The notes: generated from the sequence alone by a model not told the origin. A stretch of 38,917 nucleotides of DNA from Actinomycetota bacterium (GCA_030841035.1 JAVEDI010000024.1:1-38917); one strand, 5' to 3'; positions 19,185 through 28,318 are shown, counted from the first letter of the stretch. Program-made: numbers and translations.

Positions 19185-19708
19185 CTCGGCTCCAGGCGGG
19201 TGCGCAGGGCGGCGAGGCCCCGGGAGGCGTGGCTCTTGACCGAGCCGCGGCTGATGCCGAGCGCCTGCGCGATCGCCGCCTCCGACAGGTCGGCGTAGTA
19301 GCGCAGCACGAGCACCTCTCGCTGGCGTCGGGGGAGCTGGTCCAGCGTCTCCATCACGGCGCGTCGCTCCAGCGCCTCGAGGGCGCCGTGCTCGGCGCTC
19401 GCGGCGTCAGCCGCCCGCACCGGGGCGTAACGTGCCTCGACGGTGCGCCGGCGCAGCGCCGAGCGCGACCGGTTGACCACCGAACGGTGCAGGTAGCCCA
19501 GGGCCCGGTCGGGCTCCCGCAGCCGCCGCCACGACCCGTGCATGGCGACGAACGAGTCCTGCACGACCTCCTCGGCCACTGCGACGTCGCGCAGCAGCAG
19601 CGTCGCCAGGCGCACGAGGGGGCGGTAGTGCACGGCGTACAGCTGCGTCACCGCCTCGTCAGCGTCCCAGAGGCCCACGGCCGGGGGCGCGTCGGCGGTG
19701 CCGTTCAT
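19181..19708 (-). CDS. ECF-type (SigE family) RNA polymerase sigma factor
   Basis: Alternative sigma factor that redirects RNA polymerase. Only regions 2 and 4 are present, as in ECF sigmas: HYRPLVRLATLLLRDVAVAEEVVQDSFVAMHGSW for region 2, and LPRRQREVLVLRYYADLSEAAIAQALGISRGSVKSHASRGL for region 4. From the ATG at 19708 the protein has 175 residues; GAGG lies 5 nt upstream. An in-frame GTG at 19762 would add 18 residues but has a weaker ribosome binding site. The last 4 nt overlap the GerMN/Gmad2 gene. The target regulon is not visible here, except for a possible autoregulatory promoter upstream. Confidence 0.9.
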   Translation of the reverse strand: MNGTADAPPAVGLWDADEAVTQLYAVHYRPLVRLATLLLRDVAVAEEVVQDSFVAMHGSWRRLREPDRALGYLHRSVVNRSRSALRRRTVEARYAPVRAADAASAEHGALEALERRAVMETLDQLPRRQREVLVLRYYADLSEAAIAQALGISRGSVKSHASRGLAALRTRLEPR

Positions 19709-19767
19709 CACTGCCTCGGGGGTTCGGGATGCGCGTCGCCGCGCGAGGACCGGTGCCGTCACATGCC

Positions 19768-19800
19768 TACGACGTCCGGCGGCCCGGTTCGGTTGTCCTG
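19768..19800 (-). promoter_or_regulatory. possible ECF-type promoter upstream of sigma gene
   Basis: Minus strand: GGACAAC, 17 nt, CGTC. This resembles the AAC / CGT pattern of ECF promoters and could be autoregulatory. Coordinates are approximate and the match is imperfect. Confidence 0.25.
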
Positions 19801-19874
19801 AGCCGGTCTACACGTCCCGGTCGACCACCGCACCCAGGCGCGCCGAGGGCCCGTGGACCAGCGGGGGGCGTCGC

Positions 19875-19880
19875 TAGGGT
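19875..19880 (+). promoter_or_regulatory. -10-like hexamer TAGGGT for HIT gene
   Basis: TAGGGT followed by 6 nt and the ATG at 19887, the leaderless spacing. Confidence 0.5.
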
Positions 19881-19886
19881 CAGCCC

Positions 19887-20261
19887 ATGACCACCAGTCC
19901 CAGGACCACCGCTACGGAGCGGGTGGCCGACTGCCTGTTCTGCCGCATCGTCGCCGGCGAGGTCCCGGCCACCGTCGTCCACCAGGGTGAGCAGGTGCTC
20001 GCCTTCCGTGACGTCAACCCGCAGGCCCCCACGCATGTGCTGGTGATCCCCCGCGGTCACTACCCCACGGTCGAGGCCCTCGCGGCGCAGGCACCTGAGG
20101 TGTTGGCCGAGCTGGTGACGAGTGCGGCGGCCGTCGCGGCGGCCGAGGGGCACGACAGCTACCGCCTCGTCGTCAACACCGGCGAGCAGGCCGGCCAGTC
20201 GGTCTTCCACGTGCACGCCCACGTCCTGGCCGGCCGGGCGCTGGGCTGGCCCCCCGGCTGA
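19887..20261 (+). CDS. histidine triad (HIT) nucleotide-binding protein
   Basis: HIT-family hydrolase or transferase acting on nucleoside phosphoramidates and related nucleotides, 124 residues. The triad is H108, H110 and H112 in HVHAHVLAG. The N-terminal CLFCRIVAGEVPA, with C16 and C19, is the common bacterial HinT/PKCI start, and PTHVLVIPRGHY is typical. The ATG is supported by a TAGGGT hexamer 6 nt upstream. It lies upstream of phoH with a 199-bp gap, so it is probably a separate transcript. Confidence 0.93.
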   Translation: MTTSPRTTATERVADCLFCRIVAGEVPATVVHQGEQVLAFRDVNPQAPTHVLVIPRGHYPTVEALAAQAPEVLAELVTSAAAVAAAEGHDSYRLVVNTGEQAGQSVFHVHAHVLAGRALGWPPG

Positions 20262-20367
20262 GTCGCGGCGCCGCTGTGACGGGCGGTGCCGCGGGCCGCG
20301 CGCACGGGCGCGGGGCAGCCGGTCGCCCGCCCCGCGAATCAGGGATGGGCACGCGGGCCGGATCGCC

Positions 20368-20373
20368 TAGCAT
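20368..20373 (+). promoter_or_regulatory. -10-like hexamer TAGCAT upstream of phoH
   Basis: TAGCAT would start a transcript with a leader of about 80 nt before the phoH ATG at 20461. GGAGGGG follows immediately but is too far from the ATG to act as its ribosome binding site. Confidence 0.3.
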
Positions 20374-20460
20374 GGAGGGGTCAGGCACGGTGGCCCACTC
20401 GGGGGGCCGCCCACCAGCGAGACCGGAAGCAGGGCGAGCAGGCCACCTTCAGGCCGATTC

Positions 20461-21480
<1,020 letters not shown>

Positions 21481-21487
21481 GGCCCCC

Positions 21488-21952
21488 GTGACCGTCGACA
21501 TCAACGACGAGTCCAGCGACGGCGTCGACGCGGCACGGCTGTGCGCTCTGGCCCGCTTCGTGCTCGACCGGCTGCGCGTCCACCCGCTCGCCGAGCTGTC
21601 GATCCTCGCGGTCGACGTCGCTGCGATGACCACGCTGCACCAGCAGTGGATGGACGAGCCGGGCCCGACCGACGTCCTGTCGTTCCCGATGGACGAGCTG
21701 CGTCCCGGCACCGACGAGCGCGATCCCGAGCCGGGGCTGCTGGGTGACGTCGTGCTGTGCCCGCCCGTCGCGCGCGCGCAGGCGGCCGTGGCGGGCCACT
21801 CGACCGACGACGAGCTCGACCTGCTGTGTGCCCACGGCATCCTGCATCTGCTGGGCTACGACCACGCCGAGCCCGACGAGGAGCGCCAGATGTTCGCCCT
21901 GCAGGGTGAGCTGCTCGGGTCCTGGCGCCAGACCCGCGGCGCATCCGCGTGA
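21488..21952 (+). CDS. ybeY: endoribonuclease YbeY
   Basis: Zinc-dependent RNase needed for 16S rRNA 3'-end maturation and ribosome quality control, 154 residues. The metal site is H116-x3-H120-x5-H126 in HGILHLLGYDH. The LHQQWMDEPGPTDVLSFPMDE segment, with TDVLSFP, is diagnostic. The GTG start lies 7 nt after phoH. The TGA overlaps the next gene's GTG as GTGA. Confidence 0.96.
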   Translation: MTVDINDESSDGVDAARLCALARFVLDRLRVHPLAELSILAVDVAAMTTLHQQWMDEPGPTDVLSFPMDELRPGTDERDPEPGLLGDVVLCPPVARAQAAVAGHSTDDELDLLCAHGILHLLGYDHAEPDEERQMFALQGELLGSWRQTRGASA

Positions 21953-23262
21953 GCCCCGACGTCCTCCTCATCGGTACGGCGGTGCTGCTCGTCGCCCTCG
22001 GCGGCTTCTTCGCCGGCGCCGAGGCGGCGCTGTCGCGGGTGTCCCGCGTCACGGTCGAGGATCTCGAGCGGCAGGGCCGCCGCGGCGCCCACCGCCTGCA
22101 GCAGGTGGTCGCGGATCCCGCGCGCTACCTGAACCTGCTGACCCTGCTGCGCGTCGCGTGCGAGCTCGTCGCGACGGTGCTCGTCACGGTCGTCGCGCTC
22201 CACCACTTCGCCACCACGTGGCAGGCAGTGCTCGTCTCCGGGCTGGTGATGGTCGTCGTGTCGTACGTGGCCGTGGGCGTGTCGCCGCGCACGGTCGGCC
22301 GCCAGCACGCCCCCTCGGTCGCGTTGCTCAGCGCGCGGCTGGTCCTGCCGCTGGCGCGCGTCCTCGGCCCGCTGCCGCAGCTGCTGATCCTGGTCGGCAA
22401 CGCGGTGACGCCCGGCAAGGGGTTCCGCGACGGGCCGTTCGCCTCGGAGGCCGAGCTGCGCGACCTCGTCGACCTCGCGCAGGAGAACCAGGTCATCGAG
22501 GACCGCGAGCGGATGATGATCCACTCCGTGTTCGAGCTGGGCGACACGATCGCCCGCGAGGTCATGGTGCCGCGCACGGACGTGGTGTTCATCGAGCGCC
22601 ACAAGACCCTGCGCCAGGCCATCTCCCTCGCGCTGCGCAGCGGGTTCAGCCGCATCCCGGTGGTCGGCGAGGGCAACGACGACGTCATCGGCATCGCCTA
22701 CCTCAAGGACCTGATCCGGCGCACCTACGAGTTCCGTGACGCCGAGTCGGTCGAGCTGGTCGACTCGGTCATGCGCCCAGCCGTCTTCGTGCCCGAGAGC
22801 AAGCCGGTCGACCAGCTGCTGCGCGAGATGCAGGCGCAGCAGACGCACATCGCGATCGTCGTCGACGAGTACGGCGGCACCGCCGGCCTGGTCACCATCG
22901 AGGACGTCCTGGAGGAGATCGTCGGCGAGATCACCGACGAGTACGACGTCGAACGGCCCCTGGTCGAGAACCTCCCCGACGGGGCGCTGCGGGTCAGTGC
23001 CCGGCTGCACGTCGACGAGCTCGCCGAGCGGCTGGGCATCGGCGGCCTGGAGGACGAGGACGTCGACACGGTCGGTGGACTGTTCGCCAAGCACCTGGGC
23101 CGGGTGCCGATCCCCGGTGCCCAGGTGTACGTCGACGGGCTGCAGCTGACGGCCGAGGGCACCCAGGGCCGGCGCAACCGCCTGGGCACCGTCGTCGTAC
23201 GCCGCGTCGAGGACGCCGAGAGCCAGGAGCCGACCTACCACGTGGAGGCCCGCGATGGCTGA
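21949..23262 (+). CDS. CNNM / HlyC-CorC family transport protein
   Basis: Membrane protein of the CNNM/CorC type, associated with divalent cation (magnesium or cobalt) efflux or homeostasis. The 437 residues have an N-terminal DUF21 membrane domain (about 1-170; FFAGAEAALSRVSRVTVEDL, then further hydrophobic spans). A CBS pair follows (about 195-320; MVPRTDVVFI, GFSRIPVVGEGNDDVIGIAYLKDL, IAIVVDEYGGTAGLVTIEDVLEEIVGEITDEYD). A C-terminal CorC_HlyC domain (about 340-425) closes it. The GTG overlaps ybeY, and the stop overlaps the next gene by 8 nt, so phoH-ybeY-CNNM-deaminase-like form one tight operon. Confidence 0.92.
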   Translation: MSPDVLLIGTAVLLVALGGFFAGAEAALSRVSRVTVEDLERQGRRGAHRLQQVVADPARYLNLLTLLRVACELVATVLVTVVALHHFATTWQAVLVSGLVMVVVSYVAVGVSPRTVGRQHAPSVALLSARLVLPLARVLGPLPQLLILVGNAVTPGKGFRDGPFASEAELRDLVDLAQENQVIEDRERMMIHSVFELGDTIAREVMVPRTDVVFIERHKTLRQAISLALRSGFSRIPVVGEGNDDVIGIAYLKDLIRRTYEFRDAESVELVDSVMRPAVFVPESKPVDQLLREMQAQQTHIAIVVDEYGGTAGLVTIEDVLEEIVGEITDEYDVERPLVENLPDGALRVSARLHVDELAERLGIGGLEDEDVDTVGGLFAKHLGRVPIPGAQVYVDGLQLTAEGTQGRRNRLGTVVVRRVEDAESQEPTYHVEARDG

Positions 23263-23632
23263 CTCCTCGGGCGCCGTCGCCGCCCTCGACGCCGAGGACC
23301 AGAAGCTCGTGACGCTGGCCCGCTCCGCGCGGGCGCGGGCGCGGGGAGCCGAGGGTGCGGCCGTGCGCGACGACATGGGCCGCACGTATGCCGCCGGATC
23401 GGTCGAGCTGCCGTCGCTGCGGCTGAGCGCGTTGCAGGCCGCGGTCGCCGCAGCGGTGTCCAGCGGCTCGGACCGGCTCGAGGCGGCCGTCGTCCATGCC
23501 GACAGCGACGTCCTCAGCGACGACGACGCGGCGCTCGTCGCCGACCTGGCCCCCGGCGTCGTGCTGGTCGTCACCGCCGACGGCACGGTCCGCGCCATCG
23601 GTCGAGGGACGCCATCGAGCGCCGACCGCTGA
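23255..23632 (+). CDS. cytidine deaminase-like protein lacking catalytic residues
   Basis: A 125-residue protein related to small cytidine deaminases (AAVRDDMGRTYAAGSVELPSLRLSALQAAVAAAVSSG). Active cytidine deaminases need a C/H-A-E motif and PCxxC for zinc; at the first site this protein reads LSALQAAV, and the whole protein contains no cysteine and only one histidine (H81). It therefore should not deaminate by the known mechanism. Such proteins commonly sit between a CNNM gene and era in actinobacteria and are often annotated as deaminases by similarity. The ATG lies within the last codons of the CNNM gene (8-nt overlap). The true role is unknown. Confidence 0.82.
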   Translation: MADSSGAVAALDAEDQKLVTLARSARARARGAEGAAVRDDMGRTYAAGSVELPSLRLSALQAAVAAAVSSGSDRLEAAVVHADSDVLSDDDAALVADLAPGVVLVVTADGTVRAIGRGTPSSADR

Positions 23633-23654
23633 GCCTCATCGCCGGCGGGCCCGT

Positions 23655-23660
23655 TACCGT
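23655..23660 (+). promoter_or_regulatory. -10-like hexamer TACCGT for AI-2E family gene
   Basis: TACCGT, then 6 nt, then ATG at 23667: leaderless spacing. It marks a transcription start separate from the phoH operon. Confidence 0.5.
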
Positions 23661-23666
23661 CGCCTC

Positions 23667-24833
23667 ATGATGCTGCGCTCCCGGCGCTCCACCACCCTGC
23701 CGCCCGCACCTGCCCACGTCGTCCTACGTCCCGGGCCGCCCGATGGCGTCGAGGTCCCCTTCGGGCTGCGCTTCGCCGCCGCATGGTCGTGGCGGCTGCT
23801 GCTGATCGTCGCGGCCGTCGCCGTCGCCCTGCGGCTCTTCTCGGTGCTGTCGGTCGTGCTCGTGCCGGTCATCATCGGGCTGCTGCTCTCGGCGGTCGCG
23901 TCGCCGATCGTCGACCGGTTCAGCACCTGGGGCGTTCCGAGGGCGATCGCGACCGTGCTCGTCATCCTCACGGGCCTGGTGCTGCTCGTCGCGCTCGTCA
24001 CGCTGGTGACCCAGCAGTTCACCTCCGGCTTCGGCGACCTACGCGCCTCGTTCAGCGGAAGCCTCGACCGGCTGCAGCGCTACCTCGTCAACCTGGGCCT
24101 GAGCAAGCAACAGCTGAGCGACGCGTTCGACCGGGTCCGTCAGGCCGTCGGCGCCGGCGGCAGCGGCGACCTGGGTGGCACGGTCATCCGCGTCACCACG
24201 ACGGCGGGCCACGTGGTCGCCGGCGTCTTCATCGCGTTCTTCGCGACCATCTTCTTCACCTACGACGGCCGCGGCATCTGGCGCTGGATCGTCGGACTGT
24301 TCCCGCAGTCGGCGCGCCCGCGGGTGCACGGCAGCGGCATGCGCGCGTGGGCGGTGCTCACCGCCTACGTGCGGGCGACGTTCCTCATTGCCCTCACAGA
24401 CGCCATCGGCATCTCCCTCGTGGCGCTGCTGCTGGGGCTCGATCTCGTGCTGCCCATCGGTGTCCTGGTCTTCATCGGTGCCTTCGTGCCCGTCGTGGGC
24501 GCGACGGTGAGCGGGACCGTCGCGGTCGCGGTGGCGCTCGTCTCGCAGGGGCCGGTGGAGGCGCTGATCATGCTCGGCGGGGTCGTCGCCGTGCAGCAGG
24601 TCGAGTCCCACCTGCTGCAGCCGTTCCTCATGGGCCGGCTGGTCAGCGTCCACCCGCTGGCCGTCGTGCTGGTCATCGGGGTCGGCGGCTTCGTGGCCGG
24701 CATCTTCGGCGCGCTGATCGCCGTGCCGCTCACAGCCATCATCAACGCCGTGGGCACCTACCTCGCGGGCGAACGTCGCGGCCGCCTCGCGCAGGACGCC
24801 GGTGCCGCCGCCGACCCGGCCGTCGCCTCGTGA
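23667..24833 (+). CDS. AI-2E family transporter (PerM-like permease)
   Basis: Polytopic membrane protein of the AI-2E exporter / PerM superfamily, 388 residues. Members include an autoinducer-2 exporter and Na+/H+ antiporters, so the substrate is open. Hydrophobic spans alternate with an extended loop (about 115-165), and the family's C-terminal part includes GVLVFIGAFVPVVGATVSG and VQQVESHLLQPFLMGRLVSVHPLAVVL. The ATG is chosen because a TACCGT hexamer lies 6 nt upstream; the frame opens earlier but overlaps the previous gene. The stop overlaps the era GTG. It is inserted between the deaminase-like gene and era. Confidence 0.88.
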   Translation: MMLRSRRSTTLPPAPAHVVLRPGPPDGVEVPFGLRFAAAWSWRLLLIVAAVAVALRLFSVLSVVLVPVIIGLLLSAVASPIVDRFSTWGVPRAIATVLVILTGLVLLVALVTLVTQQFTSGFGDLRASFSGSLDRLQRYLVNLGLSKQQLSDAFDRVRQAVGAGGSGDLGGTVIRVTTTAGHVVAGVFIAFFATIFFTYDGRGIWRWIVGLFPQSARPRVHGSGMRAWAVLTAYVRATFLIALTDAIGISLVALLLGLDLVLPIGVLVFIGAFVPVVGATVSGTVAVAVALVSQGPVEALIMLGGVVAVQQVESHLLQPFLMGRLVSVHPLAVVLVIGVGGFVAGIFGALIAVPLTAIINAVGTYLAGERRGRLAQDAGAAADPAVAS

Positions 24834-25765
24834 CGGGGGACGGTACGCCGGGCGCGCACCGAGCCGGCTTCGCCTGCTTCGTCGGGCGGCCGAACGTCGG
24901 CAAGTCGACCCTGACCAACGCGCTCGTGGGGGAGAAGGTCGCGATCACCTCGAGCAAGCCCCAGACCACCCGCCGGGTCGTGCGGGGCATCGTGCACCGG
25001 CCCGAGGCGCAGCTCGTGCTCCTGGACACCCCGGGGCTGCACCGCCCGCGGACGCTGCTCGGCGAGCGGCTCAACGCCGAGGTCCGGGCGGCCTGGGCCG
25101 AGGTGGATGCCATCGGCTTCTGCGTGCCCGCCGACGAGACGATCGGGCCGGGTGACCGCTTCATCGCCGCCGAGCTCGCGCAGGTCCGGCGGACCCCGAC
25201 GGTCGCGATCGTGACCAAGACCGACCGCGTAGGTCGGGAACGCGTGGCCGAACAGCTGCTCGCCGTGGCCAGGCTCGGTGAGCAGACGGGGCTGGACTGG
25301 GCCGAGATCGTGCCGGTGTCGGCGGTGGCCGGCGAGCAGGTCGAGCTGCTCGCCGAGCTGCTCGGGCGGCTGCTGCCCGAGTCGCCGCCGCTGTACCCGG
25401 CCGGCGCGCTCACCGACGAGCCCGAGCAGGTGATGGTGGCGGAGCTGATCCGGGAGGCGGCGCTGGAAGGAGTCCGCGACGAGCTGCCGCACTCCATCGC
25501 CGTCGTCGTCGAGGAGATGCGGCTGCGGGAGGACCGGCCGCCGGACCGGCCGCTGTTGGACGTGCACGCCTATCTGTACATCGAGCGGTCCAGCCAGAAG
25601 GCCATCGTCATCGGCGCGAAGGGGGCCCGGTTGCGCGAGATCGGCGCGCAGTCGCGACGGGCCATCGAGGCGCTGCTCGGGACTCCGGTCTACCTCGACC
25701 TGCACGTCACGGTGGCCAAGGACTGGCAACGCGACGCCAAGGCGTTGCGCCGCCTCGGCTTCTAG
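24830..25765 (+). CDS. era: GTPase Era
   Basis: Essential GTPase that binds the 3' end of 16S rRNA and aids 30S maturation. The 311 residues carry G1 GRPNVGKS (19-26), the switch sequence SSKPQTTRRVVRGI, G3 DTPG (66-69), and G4 as TKTD (129-132) in place of the more usual NKxD. A C-terminal KH domain has GAKGARLREIG near residue 262. The GTG start overlaps the stop of the AI-2E family gene by 3 nt. It ends 63 bp from a convergent gene. Confidence 0.96.
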   Translation: MTGDGTPGAHRAGFACFVGRPNVGKSTLTNALVGEKVAITSSKPQTTRRVVRGIVHRPEAQLVLLDTPGLHRPRTLLGERLNAEVRAAWAEVDAIGFCVPADETIGPGDRFIAAELAQVRRTPTVAIVTKTDRVGRERVAEQLLAVARLGEQTGLDWAEIVPVSAVAGEQVELLAELLGRLLPESPPLYPAGALTDEPEQVMVAELIREAALEGVRDELPHSIAVVVEEMRLREDRPPDRPLLDVHAYLYIERSSQKAIVIGAKGARLREIGAQSRRAIEALLGTPVYLDLHVTVAKDWQRDAKALRRLGF

Positions 25766-25828
25766 CGCACCCGTATCGGGGAGCGGCATCGCGGGGCCGG
25801 GGCCGCTGCCCACGGCTTCTCGCGGGCC

Positions 25829-26791
25829 TCAGGGCGTGGGGTTGTCGTCCACCCCGCCGCTACCGCCGCCACCCGAACCACCGGGGTCCGAACCGCCACC
25901 GCCCGAACCGCTTCCGGGGTCCGCGGCAGCGGGGGGACCGGATCCGGCCGGGGCCGGCTGCGCCCCGCTGCCACCTCCGCCGCCACCGTTGTCGGCCGGC
26001 GGTGCGCTCAGGGTCGGGTCCGGGGACGGCGCGTCCGACGGGTCGTCGACGCCGCCACCGCCACCGCCACCGCCGCCACCGGCGTGGCGACCGCCGGGAT
26101 CAGCAGCGCCCCCGGCGCCGGCACCGGCGCCTGTTCCGGCTTTCTTGCCGGACACGTGCCCGGCGTCGTGGGTGGCGGGGTTGTCGGCGCCCTGGCCCTG
26201 GCCGGCCGTGGCGGGCGAGCCGGAACCCGCGTGGTGATGCTCCGCGGCCGTCGAACCGGACCGGGAGCTCTCGCCCGACGGGCCGGCGCCCGGGCCGGAG
26301 GAGGCGGCATCCCGGCCACGGTTGTCCGCGGCGGCGAGCGAGAGGCTCAGGCTGCCCAGCCCGTCGCCATCGAGGCGGCGGGGGCCGCTCGCCGGGCCTC
26401 GTGTCGTCGAGGCGGGCAGCGTGCTCGGCCGGCGATGCGCCTCGAGGTCCTGGCTGGTCGGCAGCACCCAGACGGCGGGCGCGCGAGGCGCCAGCGGGAT
26501 ATGCACGAACACCGCGCGGACCGTCCAGGCCGAACCGAGGCCCGCGGCGGCGGTCACCGCGCTCAGCGCCAGGATCCCGGCCTGGCGGCGCAGCCGGTGC
26601 CGTGGACGCCGGGGCCGCCCGCCGAGGACCGTGCGGATCGGCACGCCCTGCGTGGCCCGCCCCGCACCCTCGCCCGCGCCGACGCCCACCGGGCGGCGTC
26701 GGCCACCGCCGGTCGGGTCGAGCCGGCCCTCGACGGGCCCGCTCGGGGCGACGTCGAAGGGCAGCGTGCTAGGGGGGCCGGATGCAGCCAT
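25829..26791 (-). CDS. Gly/Pro-rich single-pass membrane protein, unknown
   Basis: I do not recognise a family. The predicted 320-residue protein has a cytoplasmic N-terminus with a basic patch (RPRRPRHRLRRQ) and one membrane segment (about 70-92, ILALSAVTAAAGLGSAWTVRAVF). A long low-complexity external tail follows, rich in Gly, Ser, Ala, Pro and Asp. It includes a run of ten Gly and several GSGGGG-type blocks, ending VDDNPTP. A HHH cluster lies in the middle, and there is no cysteine. ATG 26791 is supported by CACGAT 6 nt upstream. It is divergent from the sensor kinase with a 105-bp shared promoter region. The DNA for the Gly tract is a (CCACCG)-like repeat and may change in length. Confidence 0.6.
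   Translation of the reverse strand: MAASGPPSTLPFDVAPSGPVEGRLDPTGGGRRRPVGVGAGEGAGRATQGVPIRTVLGGRPRRPRHRLRRQAGILALSAVTAAAGLGSAWTVRAVFVHIPLAPRAPAVWVLPTSQDLEAHRRPSTLPASTTRGPASGPRRLDGDGLGSLSLSLAAADNRGRDAASSGPGAGPSGESSRSGSTAAEHHHAGSGSPATAGQGQGADNPATHDAGHVSGKKAGTGAGAGAGGAADPGGRHAGGGGGGGGGGVDDPSDAPSPDPTLSAPPADNGGGGGGSGAQPAPAGSGPPAAADPGSGSGGGGSDPGGSGGGGSGGVDDNPTP
26050..26092. repeat. CCACCG-type short repeat in Gly tract
   Basis: Runs of GCCACC/CCGCCA trinucleotide-like units encode ten consecutive glycines on the minus strand. A possible in-frame slippage tract. Confidence 0.6.
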
Positions 26792-26797
26792 GCACCC

Positions 26798-26803
26798 ATC
26801 GTG
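26798..26803 (-). promoter_or_regulatory. -10-like hexamer CACGAT for Gly-rich protein gene
   Basis: On the minus strand CACGAT, then 6 nt, then ATG 26791. It deviates from TANNNT only at the first base; CACAAT is used the same way elsewhere in the window. Confidence 0.35.
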
Positions 26804-26882
26804 GGCCCCTACGCCGCCGCGGGGTAGTCGGACGATGGTCGTAGCACCTGGGGGTTTCGCTGACGAGCGACGCGCAGGCGGC

Positions 26883-26888
26883 CACAAT
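26883..26888 (+). promoter_or_regulatory. -10-like hexamer CACAAT for sensor kinase
   Basis: CACAAT 8 nt before ATG 26897. Similar to the recO case at 35499. Confidence 0.35.
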
Positions 26889-26896
26889 GGGCAGCC

Positions 26897-28318
26897 ATGG
26901 GACCCGTCGGTGAGTCGACTGTCGCCCGCGAGCAGGCACAGTCCTCGCGGCGAGTCTGGTCGCGCCCGCTGCGGCGCAGCCACCCGCTGCGCGGCGCCGG
27001 TGGGATGAACTCGGTCGTGCTGGGCGCGAGGCCGGTCTCCGTCTCGCGCCTGGTCTACCGGTTCAGCCTGGCCGGGTTGCTCGCGATGTTCCTGGTGGCA
27101 CTCGGGACGGGGCTGGTCAGCCGGCAGGTGGGCACCGAGCAGGCGGTGGCGGACGCCCGCCGGGTCGGCTACCTCACCGGCAAGGGCATCGTGGAGCCGG
27201 CGGTGACCGACGGGCTGCTCACCCGCGACCCAGCGGCTGTCGCGGCCGTCGACGCGGTGATCCGTCGCTCGGTGCTGCTCGACTCGTTGCTGCGGGTCAA
27301 GATCTGGCGAGGCGACGGGACGATCGTCTACTCGGACGAGCCCCGGCTGATGGGCCAGCGCTTCCCGCTGGGCGAGGAGGAGACCGACGTGCTGCGCTCC
27401 TCGGGTTCCATCGAGGCCGAGGTCAGCGACGTCAGGCGGCCCGAGAACCACTTCGAGTCGCGCAGCGCCAAGCTGCTCGAGGTCTACCTGCCCATCGAGA
27501 CGCCCAACGGCACCCATCTGCTCTACGAGACCTACTTCAGCTACCGCGGCGTCACCGACGCCGGCCGGAGCGCGTGGGTGAACTTCGCCCTCCCCACGCT
27601 GGGAGCGCTCCTGCTGCTCGAGCTGATCCAGATCCCGCTGGCTGTCTCGCTGGCCCGGCGGGTGCGCGACTCGCACGCCGAGCGTGAGCAGCTGCTGCGC
27701 CGCGCGGTCGAGGCCTCCGACACCGAACGTCGGCGGATCGCCAGCGATCTGCACGACGGGATCGTGCAGGACCTCACCGGCGTCTCGTTCGCGCTCACGG
27801 CCGAGGCGCGCAAGGGGACCAACCACCGCCGGGACGTCATCGCGGGCTCGGCCGGACAGGTGCGCGACAGCATCACCTCGCTGCGCTCCCTGCTGGTGGA
27901 CATCTACCCGCCCAACTTGCAGGAGGAAGGCCTCGAGTCCGCGCTCGCCGACCTGCTCGCCAAGCCGCGCAACCGCGGTGTCAACGGCACGCTCGAGGTC
28001 GACCTCGATGCCCTGCTGGACCCGGCGACGGCCTCCTTGCTCTACCGTGCCGCTCAGGAAGCGATCCGCAATGTCGTGCGCCACTCGGCCGCGTCCACGG
28101 TGCGGATCCATCTGGGGAGGGAGGGGGACCGGGTGACGCTCACGATCGATGACGACGGCCGCGGTTTCGACCCCCAGGAGCTTGCCGCCGCGACCGACGA
28201 CGGACACGTGGGACTGCGGCTGCTCGCCGGGCTGATCGCCGACGCCTCCGGCGAGATGGAGGTCTACTCCGGACCCGGAGCAGGCACCGCCGTCACCGTC
28301 TCGCTGCCCCTCTCATGA
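26897..28318 (+). CDS. NarL-type sensor histidine kinase
   Basis: Membrane sensor kinase of 473 residues. A cytoplasmic start precedes TM1 (about 55-74). An extracytoplasmic sensor region spans about 75-225 with no recognised domain, and TM2 covers about 229-252. The HisKA_3 dimerisation helix holds phospho-acceptor H286 in SDLHDGIVQDL. The HATPase domain has an N-box (QEAIRNVVRH, N392), G1 DDDGRGF (418-424) and a G2 GLRLLAGL segment. This LHDG-type layout pairs with LuxR-type regulators, and the cognate regulator gene overlaps it by 4 nt. The signal is unknown. A start at M37 is possible but less likely given the upstream hexamer. Confidence 0.92.
   Translation: MGPVGESTVAREQAQSSRRVWSRPLRRSHPLRGAGGMNSVVLGARPVSVSRLVYRFSLAGLLAMFLVALGTGLVSRQVGTEQAVADARRVGYLTGKGIVEPAVTDGLLTRDPAAVAAVDAVIRRSVLLDSLLRVKIWRGDGTIVYSDEPRLMGQRFPLGEEETDVLRSSGSIEAEVSDVRRPENHFESRSAKLLEVYLPIETPNGTHLLYETYFSYRGVTDAGRSAWVNFALPTLGALLLLELIQIPLAVSLARRVRDSHAEREQLLRRAVEASDTERRRIASDLHDGIVQDLTGVSFALTAEARKGTNHRRDVIAGSAGQVRDSITSLRSLLVDIYPPNLQEEGLESALADLLAKPRNRGVNGTLEVDLDALLDPATASLLYRAAQEAIRNVVRHSAASTVRIHLGREGDRVTLTIDDDGRGFDPQELAAATDDGHVGLRLLAGLIADASGEMEVYSGPGAGTAVTVSLPLS

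Noticed and set aside
25829-28207. Very long minus-strand frame of 792 codons
   Set aside because: Only the downstream part (25829-26791) is protein-like; the rest is the antisense shadow of the sensor kinase gene.
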